DNA of 30,626 nt from Bacteroidales bacterium. GTDB taxonomy: Bacteria; Bacteroidota; Bacteroidia; Bacteroidales; UBA932. Shown here in pieces: positions 22,157 to 29,863 of this stretch. The notes beneath the pieces are model-generated. The model was not told the DNA's origin. It was given only the letters and a program-made list of their open reading frames with translations, and did no database searches. The stretch covers positions 1-30,626 of the forward strand of contig JAILIM010000101.1 in the NCBI GenBank assembly GCA_024695285.1. Reading direction: 5' to 3'. Within the stretch, counting starts at the first letter, position 1; each line of letters starts with the position of its first letter. Made by a program: the position numbers and the translations under genes.

Positions 22157-23346
22157 GCCTCTCCGCCCAGGTGAAGCCGGGCATCGAGGTCCTGCGTGAC
22201 CGCGGCTTCGAAGGCCTTCGCGGCAAGCGTGTCGGCCTGCTGACCAACCCCAGCGGCGTGGACAGCCAGCTTCGCTCCACCATAGATATCCTCAAGGAGA
22301 ACGTCAACCTCGTTGCCCTCTACGCCCCCGAGCATGGCGTGCGGGGCGACATTTGGGCCGGCGGCAAGGTAGAGTCCGGCACCGACGCGGCGACTGGCCT
22401 GCCCGTGTATTCCCTCTACGGAGCGACCCGCCAGCCGACGCCGGAGATGCTGAAGGACGTCGACATTGTGGTCTATGACATTCAGGACGTCGGCACCCGT
22501 TCCTACACTTTCATCAGCTGCCTCGGCCTGATGATGCGCACCTGCGCCACCGTCGGAGTCCAGGTGATGGTGCTCGACCGTCCCAACCCGCTCGGCGGCC
22601 TGAAAGTGGAAGGCAGCCTCGTGCGAGACGGCTTTTACTCCTACGTTAGCCAGTACCGCATCCCGTACGTCTATGGCCTCACGGTCGGCGAAATCGCGAA
22701 AATGATCAACGAGGAGGGGCTCAACCGGGGGCAGAAGGGTGATCAGCTGCCTCTCAAGTGCCAGCTCACCGTGGTGCCTATGGAAGGCTGGGAGCGCTGG
22801 ATGACCTACGACAAGACCGGCCTGCCCTGGGTGATGCCGTCCCCCAATATCCCGTATCCCCGCAGCGCCATCTGCTATCCCTGTGCCGGCCTTGTGGGTG
22901 AATTCAACGACTACCTGAACATTGGAATCGGCTACACCATTCCGTTCGACGCCTTCGCCGCCGACTGGATCGCCGCCGACCAGCTGAAGGCCCGGCTCGA
23001 CAGCTACAAGGTCCCCGGCATTGCCTGGCGGACCGTCCACTACACTCCTTTTTACGGCAGCTGCGCCAAAAAACTTGTCCACGGAGTGCAGTATTATTTC
23101 ACCGACTACGAGGCCGCTCCCATGACCCTGATACAGTTCTACGTGATGCAGGCGGTCTATGAATTGTACAAAAAAAACCCGTTTGAACTGTCGCCAGGCA
23201 GAATAAGCATGTTCAACAAAGTTTGTGGAACGGACTTTGTAAGTAAAGAATTCGGCAAGCGTTTCAAAGTCTCCGACATCCTCTCCTACTGGACTGCTGA
23301 AACCGAAGACTTCAAGACCTTGTCGAAGAAGTATTACATTTATTAA
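22096..23346 (+). CDS. namZ: DUF1343 exo-beta-N-acetylmuramidase (NamZ-like)
   Basis: A 416-residue exported protein of the DUF1343/YbbC family, members of which have been shown in Bacillus and Tannerella to release N-acetylmuramic acid from the non-reducing ends of peptidoglycan fragments. The ATG at 22096 gives a signal peptide (MLSRHILRHILCAAALTVGI, then SLSAQ). The open frame continues upstream to 21793, but that part lies antiphase within the permease gene. Conserved blocks include GKRVGLLTNPSGVD, ALYAPEHGVRGD, YDIQDVGTRSYTFI, MVLDRPNPLGG and MPSPNIPYPRSAICYPCAGL. The start overlaps the permease by 61 bases, which implies coupled expression. Together with AmpG this forms a coherent MurNAc salvage pair. 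Confidence 0.88.
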   Translation: MLSRHILRHILCAAALTVGISLSAQVKPGIEVLRDRGFEGLRGKRVGLLTNPSGVDSQLRSTIDILKENVNLVALYAPEHGVRGDIWAGGKVESGTDAATGLPVYSLYGATRQPTPEMLKDVDIVVYDIQDVGTRSYTFISCLGLMMRTCATVGVQVMVLDRPNPLGGLKVEGSLVRDGFYSYVSQYRIPYVYGLTVGEIAKMINEEGLNRGQKGDQLPLKCQLTVVPMEGWERWMTYDKTGLPWVMPSPNIPYPRSAICYPCAGLVGEFNDYLNIGIGYTIPFDAFAADWIAADQLKARLDSYKVPGIAWRTVHYTPFYGSCAKKLVHGVQYYFTDYEAAPMTLIQFYVMQAVYELYKKNPFELSPGRISMFNKVCGTDFVSKEFGKRFKVSDILSYWTAETEDFKTLSKKYYIY

Positions 23347-23358
23347 AACCACTGGCAT

Positions 23359-24780
23359 ATGAAACACATGACTAGACTCGCAGCAATGATGACGGCAGCC
23401 GTCATCTTCGCTATCCCTCTTGTCGGGCAGTCCCACTCCCGTGGCGGCGGCTCTCACCATTCCGGCGGTTCACATAGTTCCGGTTACTCTCATTCATCCG
23501 GCGGATCCCACCATAGCTCCGGCGGCTTTCATAGTTCTGGTTCAACCTACCACCACTCGCCAAGCTCAGGCGGCTCCTTCAGCAGCAGCCGTCAGGAACG
23601 CAGTTCCCACCATAGTGCTTCGCGTCCTTCTTCCGGCAGCCATGCTCGTGTTGAGCGTCCTTCCGGCAGCAGCTCCAGCGGTACTGTCAGGAATCACGGC
23701 ACCGGCCACACCCGTCCTGCAGGCGGCAGTGCTGTCGGCAGCGCCCGTCCTTCCGGCGGTCCCAGCGGCAAGGTGAACCGTAACAACGGTTCCGGCACCC
23801 GTCCTTCGGGCGAAGGTTCCGTGCGTCCTTCTCGTCCTGCCGGCGGCCACTCTATGGGTGATGTCCGCGACCACGGCGGCCACGTTGGCGACGGCGCCCG
23901 CAGGCCCGGCGGTTCCGCCCATGTGGGAGGTCATTCCCACAATGTGCCTTCTCGTGGCCACATCGACGGTTCCCACAGCCCCCGCCATCCCGGCGGTCAC
24001 ATCGAGGGCAGGCGTCCTGCTCCCGGCCACAGCCATGTGGCTCCTGCAGGTCACGCTCCCGGCAGAGTTCACGTTAACCCCCATCCCGGCCATCATCCCG
24101 GCCACCATGCTCCCGTGCACCGCGAGCTGAGGGGTACTCCCGCCCACTTCCACAACTACGGGCACCACCACTACGGCCACTACATCCCTTCACTTCCGCG
24201 CTACGAAGTGCGCCACTACTGGGGACGTGACTATTACTTCTACGACAATATCTGGTACAGATACTACTCCGGCAGATACTGGGTGTGCCGTCCGCCTTTC
24301 GGCTACGTGTTCACCCCCCTGGCTGACGCGGTCTACACCGCCTGCCGCTTTGCCTACTACTTCGATACGCTCCATTACTACGACACCGTCAATGACAACT
24401 ACCGCACAATCCAGGAGCAGAACAGCACCATCGCTGCCAACAACGCCCTGATCGCCGAGCAGAACGCGACCATCGCCCTCAATGCGGCCCAGGCCAACGC
24501 TTCCGGCACGCTCGCGAACTCCCTCGGACTCGTGCAGAGCTATGCCGCAGCCGGCACGGAGTACTTCTACAACGACGGAGTGTTCTATGTCAAGGGTGCC
24601 GACGGACAGTACACCGTGATCGTGCCTCCCGCAGGCGCGCTGGTGGAGACCCTGCCCGACGACTATGAGACCCTTGAACTCCAAGGTGAGACTTACTATA
24701 AGGTGGATGACACCGTCTACCGTATGGTTGTGATCGACGGCAAGGCCTGCTTCGAGGTGCTCGGACAGCTTGCATCATAA
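23359..24780 (+). CDS. Secreted His/Ser/Gly-rich protein with DUF6515-like C-terminus
   Basis: A 473-residue exported protein. A signal peptide (MKHMTRLAAMMTAAVIFAIP, then LVGQ) precedes about 250 residues of low-complexity Ser/Gly/His/Pro/Arg sequence with runs such as SHHSGGSHSSGYSHSSGGSH and HPGHHPGHHAPVH. A Tyr-rich segment follows (HYWGRDYYFYDNIWYRYYSG), then a helix with Gln/Asn/Ala repeats, and a C-terminal domain with the DUF6515-like pattern YFYNDGVFYVKG, YTVIVPPAG, LPDDYETLELQGETYYKVDD. The histidine clusters could bind metal ions or act as a pH-responsive surface, but that is inference. It starts 12 bases after NamZ, and murI begins one base after its stop. Confidence 0.8.
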   Translation: MKHMTRLAAMMTAAVIFAIPLVGQSHSRGGGSHHSGGSHSSGYSHSSGGSHHSSGGFHSSGSTYHHSPSSGGSFSSSRQERSSHHSASRPSSGSHARVERPSGSSSSGTVRNHGTGHTRPAGGSAVGSARPSGGPSGKVNRNNGSGTRPSGEGSVRPSRPAGGHSMGDVRDHGGHVGDGARRPGGSAHVGGHSHNVPSRGHIDGSHSPRHPGGHIEGRRPAPGHSHVAPAGHAPGRVHVNPHPGHHPGHHAPVHRELRGTPAHFHNYGHHHYGHYIPSLPRYEVRHYWGRDYYFYDNIWYRYYSGRYWVCRPPFGYVFTPLADAVYTACRFAYYFDTLHYYDTVNDNYRTIQEQNSTIAANNALIAEQNATIALNAAQANASGTLANSLGLVQSYAAAGTEYFYNDGVFYVKGADGQYTVIVPPAGALVETLPDDYETLELQGETYYKVDDTVYRMVVIDGKACFEVLGQLAS

Positions 24781-24781
24781 T

Positions 24782-25528
24782 ATGGCGGTCGTAGGTCTGT
24801 TTGACTCAGGCTCAGGTGGCCTTTCAGTTCTCAGGGAGATTCGGAAGATTCTCCCTGATGAACGTTTTATATACTATTCGGACAATGCACATTGTCCCTA
24901 CGGAGAGAAGTCCGCGTCCTATATCATAGAACGCGGACGCGCCGTTACTGACCTGCTCCTCTCCAGGGGCGCGGAGGCGGTTGTGGTGGCCTGCAACACG
25001 GCCACGGCCGCTGCCATAGCGACGCTTCGTTCCGAGTATTCCGTGCCTTTCGTGGGCATGGAGCCGGCAGTGAAGCCCGCCGCCACCGGCACGCGGACCG
25101 GCGTGGTGGGCGTGCTTGCTACGGCAGGCACCTTGAAGGCACCCAAGTATCTGAATACCAAGGAGCAGTATGCCGATGCTGTGCGGATTGTGGAGCGTGT
25201 GGGGCGCGGCTTCGTGGAGCTGGTGGAGGGGATGGAGCTCGAGGGGCCGCACGCCGAAGCGGTGGTGCGGGAGAGCCTGGAGCCCTTGCTGGCCGCCGGC
25301 GCCGATACCATCGTGCTCGGTTGCACGCATTATCCTTTCCTGATGCCCCTTATGCAGCGCATCGCTCCGGCTGGCGTCCGCTTCATCGACCCCGCTCCCG
25401 CCGTTGCCCGGCATCTTGTCGATGTCCTCAATGAGCACGGCATTTCCCTATCTGACCCTAACCCAGGAGTCGACCTCATCTCCTCCGGCAGTGACATAAC
25501 CTTGAGAAAATTGTTTAATCTTATATGA
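24782..25528 (+). CDS. murI: Glutamate racemase
   Basis: A 248-residue cytoplasmic enzyme that converts L-glutamate to D-glutamate for the peptidoglycan stem peptide. Both catalytic cysteines are present: Cys71 in VVACNTATA and Cys181 in VLGCTHYPFL. The N-terminal VGLFDSGSGGLSVLREI and DNAHCPYGEKS are also diagnostic. I chose the ATG at 24782, one base after the preceding stop; an ATG at 24770 would overlap that gene. The stop overlaps the dipeptidyl peptidase start (ATGA). It is a likely essential gene within an otherwise salvage-oriented array. Confidence 0.96.
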   Translation: MAVVGLFDSGSGGLSVLREIRKILPDERFIYYSDNAHCPYGEKSASYIIERGRAVTDLLLSRGAEAVVVACNTATAAAIATLRSEYSVPFVGMEPAVKPAATGTRTGVVGVLATAGTLKAPKYLNTKEQYADAVRIVERVGRGFVELVEGMELEGPHAEAVVRESLEPLLAAGADTIVLGCTHYPFLMPLMQRIAPAGVRFIDPAPAVARHLVDVLNEHGISLSDPNPGVDLISSGSDITLRKLFNLI

Positions 25529-27513
25529 AGTATTTACGAATGCTAATGAATGTATCGGCAGTGCTGCTGGTGGCGGGCTGCGGCGGTAAGAAGTCGGATT
25601 TTCGGTACACTGTGGACCAGTTTGCCGACGTGAAGGTGATACGTTATCAGGTTCCAGGATGGAACGATCTGAGCCTTCAGCAGAAAGAGTATGCATACCA
25701 TCTTGCCGAGGCAGCAAAGTGGGGCAGGGATATCCTGTGGGACCAGAACTGCGCCGGCAACCTTCAGCTCAGGCACGCTGTGGAAGATATACTGCAGAAC
25801 TATGCCGGCGACCGTAAATGCAGTGAGTTTGAAGCATTTACCAATTATGCCAAGAGGCTGTTCTTCAGCAATGGCATCCACCACCACTACGCCGAAGATA
25901 AGTTCTATCCCGAATGTGAAGCGGGTTATTTCGAAAAGCTGCTTGACGCCGTCGGCCGTTCCGATGAGGCTGGATTCCTGATTTCGTATGCCTACGACCC
26001 GACGGTGTGCCCTCAGCGCAGGAGCACCTCGAAGGAGGGCGATATCGTGGAACTGTCTTCCGTCAATTTCTATGAAGGCGTCACCCGCGACGAGGTGGAA
26101 GCATACTACGCTTCGATTGAGAATCCCGCCGACAAGCACCCTGTGGCTTACGGCCTGAACACCAAGGTGGTGAAGGAAGATGGCGTGGTGGTCGAAAAGC
26201 CTTGGAAGGTAGGTGGCATCTACGGCCCTGCCATAGAGAAGATATGCGCCGAACTTGAGCTGGCACGTAAGGTGGCGGAGAACGACATCCAGAAGCGTGC
26301 GCTTGCACTTCTGATAGACTATTACCGCACCGGTGACCTCAGGAAGTGGGACGAATTCAATATCGAGTGGGTCAAGGACACGCTCGGCACCGTGGATTTC
26401 GTCAACGGCTTCGTGGAAGACTACAACGACCCCTTGGGCCGAAAGGGATCCTGGGAGGGCCACGTGAACATCAAGGATTCGAAGGCTTCCGAGCGCTCCG
26501 CCATCCTGAGCGCCAACGCCCAGTGGTTCGAGGACAATTCGCCGGTGGATCCGCGCTTCAAAAAGGCTAAGGTGAAGGGTATCAGCGCGAAGGTCATCAA
26601 CGCCGTGTGCCTCGCCGGCGACTCTTATCCTGCAACGCCCATCGGCATCAACCTGCCGAACGCCGACTGGATTCGCCGCGACCACGGCTCCAAGAGCGTG
26701 ACTATTTCCAACATTTCCCGTGCCTATGAGTATTCCGCAGAGGAGTCTCCTGCTAATGTGCTGACTGAGTTTGCATGGGATGACGCTGAGATTGCGCGTT
26801 CGAAGAAATATGGTTCCTACGCATCTGAGATCCACACTGACCTTCACGAGTGCCTGGGCCACGGCTCCGGCCAGTTGCTGAAGGGTGTGTCTTCGACGGC
26901 TATGGGTGAGTACTCTTCCGCGCTTGAGGAGGCCCGCGCCGACTTGTTCGGCCTTTATTATGCGGCCGACCCTAAGCTGGTGGAACTGGGTATCATGCCC
27001 GACGCCGAGGCTTATAAGGCTGAGTATGACAGCTTTATCCGCAACGGCCTGATGGTGCAGTTCAACCGTGTGGAATTTGGCCGCTCCAACACCGAGGCTC
27101 ATATGCAGGACCGTAAACTGATTTCTGAATGGTGTTTCCAGCAGGGGCAGGAGCAGGGCGTTATCGAGAGGCGCGAAAGGGACGGGAAGACGTTCTTCGT
27201 GATTTGCGATTATGAGGCGCTGCGTGGGCTCTTCGGCAAGCTTCTCGCTGAGATCCAGAGGATTAAGTCTACCGGCGATTATGAGGCCGGTAAGGCGCTG
27301 GTGGAGCAGTATGCCGTTCAGATCGATCCCGAACTGCACCGTGAGGTTATCGACCGCTATTCAGCTCTCGGCCTCAAGCCTTACGGCGGTTTCATCAATC
27401 CTGATATTGTTCCCGTCGAAAAGGGTGGCGTTATCACCGACTACGAAATCCGCTACACCGACGACTACCTCGGCCAGATGCTCTCCTACGGGGAGAAGTA
27501 CGGTGCCCTCTAA
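25525..27513 (+). CDS. Dipeptidyl peptidase III (M49) lipoprotein
   Basis: A 662-residue zinc metallopeptidase that removes dipeptides from peptide N-termini. The M49 zinc motif HECLGH begins at His441 and the second motif EEARAD at Glu468, both intact. The N-terminus is a lipoprotein signal with the lipobox VAGC (Cys19), placing it in the periplasm or on the membrane; Bacteroidota DPP III lipoproteins are known. It overlaps murI by four bases and is the last gene of the array, followed by a strong hairpin at 27539. In this context it could trim peptides for uptake, but its exact substrates are unknown. Confidence 0.95.
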   Translation: MKYLRMLMNVSAVLLVAGCGGKKSDFRYTVDQFADVKVIRYQVPGWNDLSLQQKEYAYHLAEAAKWGRDILWDQNCAGNLQLRHAVEDILQNYAGDRKCSEFEAFTNYAKRLFFSNGIHHHYAEDKFYPECEAGYFEKLLDAVGRSDEAGFLISYAYDPTVCPQRRSTSKEGDIVELSSVNFYEGVTRDEVEAYYASIENPADKHPVAYGLNTKVVKEDGVVVEKPWKVGGIYGPAIEKICAELELARKVAENDIQKRALALLIDYYRTGDLRKWDEFNIEWVKDTLGTVDFVNGFVEDYNDPLGRKGSWEGHVNIKDSKASERSAILSANAQWFEDNSPVDPRFKKAKVKGISAKVINAVCLAGDSYPATPIGINLPNADWIRRDHGSKSVTISNISRAYEYSAEESPANVLTEFAWDDAEIARSKKYGSYASEIHTDLHECLGHGSGQLLKGVSSTAMGEYSSALEEARADLFGLYYAADPKLVELGIMPDAEAYKAEYDSFIRNGLMVQFNRVEFGRSNTEAHMQDRKLISEWCFQQGQEQGVIERRERDGKTFFVICDYEALRGLFGKLLAEIQRIKSTGDYEAGKALVEQYAVQIDPELHREVIDRYSALGLKPYGGFINPDIVPVEKGGVITDYEIRYTDDYLGQMLSYGEKYGAL

Positions 27514-27538
27514 TCCTCTGCCGCTTAATACTTTACGT

Positions 27539-27572
27539 AATTTGCCTGCATGTTTTTTCGTGCAGGCAAATT
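27539..27572. terminator. Hairpin between convergent genes, repeat copy 2
   Basis: Perfect 12-bp stem (27539-27550 with 27561-27572) around a T-rich 10-nt loop, 26 bases after the DPP III stop. About 30 of 33 bases, loop included, equal the hairpin at 7871. Probably terminates the eight-gene array. Confidence 0.8.
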
Positions 27573-27625
27573 CGTTAAGTGCTTGAGGGACTGAAGGTTG
27601 ATGGGCAAGGTCTGATTTTAGGTGC

Positions 27626-27713
27626 GGGACCTTGAACATAAGAATGGGTCTGCAGAGGTCTGAGACGGCATATTGGCGTTCAAGGTCCCCAGGCTAAAAA
27701 CGGACCTTGAACG
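27626..27713. repeat. Three-part inverted repeat in the convergent gap
   Basis: GGGACCTTGAAC (27626-27637) is inversely repeated at 27678-27689, and GGACCTTGAAC recurs at 27702-27712. The middle copy can pair with either outer copy (loops of 40 or 13), giving mutually exclusive hairpins. It lies just beyond the tilS stop. The remaining 27514-27730 gap shows no gene. Confidence 0.7.
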
Positions 27714-27730
27714 TGTGGATAGCTGCTGGG

Positions 27731-28804
27731 CTACCGGACTGTCAGCAGGAGCCGCTTGCGGCGGGCGGTGAGCTGGTGGCCCTGGGATTGGAAGGTTTTG
27801 CCGCTGAGGGTCACGGTGCCGGGGGCCCCGGTGCGGTAGCGGTCGAGGAGCTTGCAGAGCTTCTCGAAGGTCTCGGCGCTGAACGAGTAGTCTTCGATGA
27901 TGCGCCAGAGCACGTAGCGCCAGTGCTTCAGGGCGAGGAGCCCTGGGACGCTGATCTCCAGAATCGCCCCTGAAGCGGCCTCGGGAGCATGTCTCACCAT
28001 GCGGGCCGCAGCTTCGCGAAAATAATCATCAGCGATATCGTCCGTCTGGCGGATCCTTTCGATATCCTCCCCGAGAGTGCGGACAAACGAAGGATTGATC
28101 TCGGCGAACACCGGGAACACCCGGTTCCGAATCTTGTTCCGCTTTACCTCACTTTCAGCGTTCGTACTGTCCTCCCTCCACCCGAAACCGTGCCGCTCCA
28201 TCCATTCCCGAATCTTGTCCCTCGTCACCCCCAGCAACGGCCGTATGATGCAGATCCATTCTGCCTCCGTTGCGCAAAAAGTTTTTCCGGGAACTTCCGC
28301 TTCGCTCCATCCCTCCCACTGCGCTTCGCTTGTGGGCCCCTCCCGTTCAAGTGGCCACGGGCGGCCACTGTTCCCTGAAAAACTTTTCGCATCCACTACG
28401 GCAGAAGGAATCCCACGCATCCCTTTGGTGCCGGTGCCGCGCAGCAGATTGAGTATCAGGGTCTCGGCATTGTCATTGGCGTTGTGGGCGGTGGCGACGG
28501 CGTCGAAGCCATGATCCCGGCAGAGTTCGCGGAACCAGGCGTAGCGGAGTTCCCGTGCCGCCATTTCGATAGATATGCCGTTCGCTGAAGCGTGGGCGGA
28601 CGTGTCAAAACGCTTCACGAAGAGCGTCAGCCCGGCCTTCTCGCATTCCGCGCGCACGAACTCTTCGTCGCCGTCCGACTCCTCTCCCCGCAGGCGGAAG
28701 TTGCAGTGGGCGACTGCCAAAGAAGCCCCCGGAAAAAGTTCGGGGGCTCTGTGGAGCATATACATCGAGTCAATGCCGCCGCTGACTGCGAGAAGCACTT
28801 TCAT
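27731..28804 (-). CDS. tilS: tRNA(Ile)-lysidine synthetase, with in-frame palindromic insert
   Basis: A 357-residue ATP-dependent enzyme that attaches lysine to C34 of tRNA-Ile(CAU). The PP-loop SGGIDS (8-13), HCNFRLRGEES, ATAHNANDNAETLILNLLRGTG and IIRPLLGVTRDKI (186-198) are diagnostic. Between MRGIP (129-133) and IIRPLL there are 52 residues, against about 10 in E. coli TilS. The excess (about residues 139-178) is encoded by a 119-bp palindromic DNA segment and is Gly/Pro/Trp/Glu-rich. The C-terminal TilS domain appears to be missing, as in short forms such as that of Aquifex. The start overlaps the DUF3078 gene stop by one base (TAATG). Confidence 0.93.
   Translation of the reverse strand: MKVLLAVSGGIDSMYMLHRAPELFPGASLAVAHCNFRLRGEESDGDEEFVRAECEKAGLTLFVKRFDTSAHASANGISIEMAARELRYAWFRELCRDHGFDAVATAHNANDNAETLILNLLRGTGTKGMRGIPSAVVDAKSFSGNSGRPWPLEREGPTSEAQWEGWSEAEVPGKTFCATEAEWICIIRPLLGVTRDKIREWMERHGFGWREDSTNAESEVKRNKIRNRVFPVFAEINPSFVRTLGEDIERIRQTDDIADDYFREAAARMVRHAPEAASGAILEISVPGLLALKHWRYVLWRIIEDYSFSAETFEKLCKLLDRYRTGAPGTVTLSGKTFQSQGHQLTARRKRLLLTVR
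28272..28390. repeat. 119-bp palindromic insert within tilS
   Basis: Imperfect inverted repeat: arms 28272-28294 and 28370-28390, with 17 of 18 inner positions paired and a one-to-two-base indel near the ends. Inside are smaller stems (CCCAC/GTGGG and GTGGCC/GGCCAC) and two CGCTTCGCT boxes. The segment coincides with the extra 40 or so residues of TilS and leaves the frame open. Confidence 0.75.
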
Positions 28805-29862
28805 TATTTCAGGTCCTTCTTGCCGAAAGCGAAAGTGAAGTTGAATGCCAGGAAGTCCTTGAACTGCACCTTGCTCTTCACCCCGTCGATCTCGACGATA
28901 GGATCGTAGAGCAGCCAGGTGCTCAGGCCAATCTTGAAGAACGATGTGATCTGCCAGGCAATCTTGTTGTCCCAGTTCACACGGTACTCAGTGAAAGGAT
29001 GGTTGAGATAATCGGTGAAGACCACCAGTTGAGTCTCATAGTTGAACTTGTCGTTGATAGAGAACTTCGCGTTGGCCTTGATGGAAGCACCGAACTGGAA
29101 GAGGGCTGCGCTATAGGTCGGAACAACTTCAACGGAACCTGCACTAGCAGGCATGCCGTATTTCTGGCGAAGGACCGGTTCGGTTACGATGGTCACACTT
29201 CCGGTGAGGGGGGAGATGTTGAGGTCGAACCAGGGAACGGGCTTCCATTCGACACCGAGGGCCAGGTTGTTGTAGGCGGGGGACAGGAAAGTGGATTTGA
29301 TGCTGGCCTGGCGCCATTCTTCGAACATGTGGTTCCTTTCCTCTATCATGTGCTCATCCATATGCTCGGGATCCTCGCCGGCAAACGGATAGTCATAATT
29401 TGAGTACGAATCGGTGAACTGTGAACGGAAATCGTAGCTTGCAGTCCAGTTCCAGGTCTCCTTGCTGGTCTTGTAGGAGAACAGGCTTTCGAAATAGATT
29501 CGGTCGTTGCTTTTCTGGAGCACGTAGGATTTGTCTGCCGACCAGATGAATCCGTATTGCAGCTGGAGGCGGTTCTTCCAGTTCATGCGGTCCTTGGCGT
29601 AGTAGGCTTTGGCGTCAAGGCCGGTGCTGAGGGTGATGTTGTTGAACCCGCCGGCAGCCCAGTTGAACAGGGACGTCTGATTGACACCGATGTCAAACAC
29701 GGTGGAGTACTGCCAGTACTTGGGCTTGGCTTTGGCTGCTTCGTCTGCCTTGGCGTCCACGAAGGCTGCGGCCGCTTCCGCTGCGGCTTTCTGGGCGTCG
29801 TCCTGGGCATAACCGGAGACGCAGAGGGCGAGGAGTCCTGCCAGTAGGATAAATCTCTTCAT
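28804..29862 (-). CDS. DUF3078 family outer-membrane-type protein
   Basis: A 352-residue exported protein. The ATG at 29862 starts a signal peptide (MKRFILLAGLLALCVSGYAQ). An alanine-rich segment leads into the DUF3078 pattern YWQYSTVFDIGVNQTSLFNWAAGGFNN, followed by alternating amphipathic strands (MNWKNRLQLQYGFIW, KETWNWTASYDFRSQF) ending in FNFTFAFGKK. This is typical of a small outer-membrane beta-barrel. Function of the family is unknown. It is one base downstream of proS and overlaps tilS by one base, so the three are co-transcribed. An ATG at 29943 would overlap proS and remove the signal peptide from the N-terminus. Confidence 0.88.
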   Translation of the reverse strand: MKRFILLAGLLALCVSGYAQDDAQKAAAEAAAAFVDAKADEAAKAKPKYWQYSTVFDIGVNQTSLFNWAAGGFNNITLSTGLDAKAYYAKDRMNWKNRLQLQYGFIWSADKSYVLQKSNDRIYFESLFSYKTSKETWNWTASYDFRSQFTDSYSNYDYPFAGEDPEHMDEHMIEERNHMFEEWRQASIKSTFLSPAYNNLALGVEWKPVPWFDLNISPLTGSVTIVTEPVLRQKYGMPASAGSVEVVPTYSAALFQFGASIKANAKFSINDKFNYETQLVVFTDYLNHPFTEYRVNWDNKIAWQITSFFKIGLSTWLLYDPIVEIDGVKSKVQFKDFLAFNFTFAFGKKDLK

Positions 29863-29863
29863 A

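Noticed and set aside
27707..27973. An 88-codon plus-strand open frame at the end of tilS
   Set aside because: It is antisense to the TilS C-terminus and has no family features.
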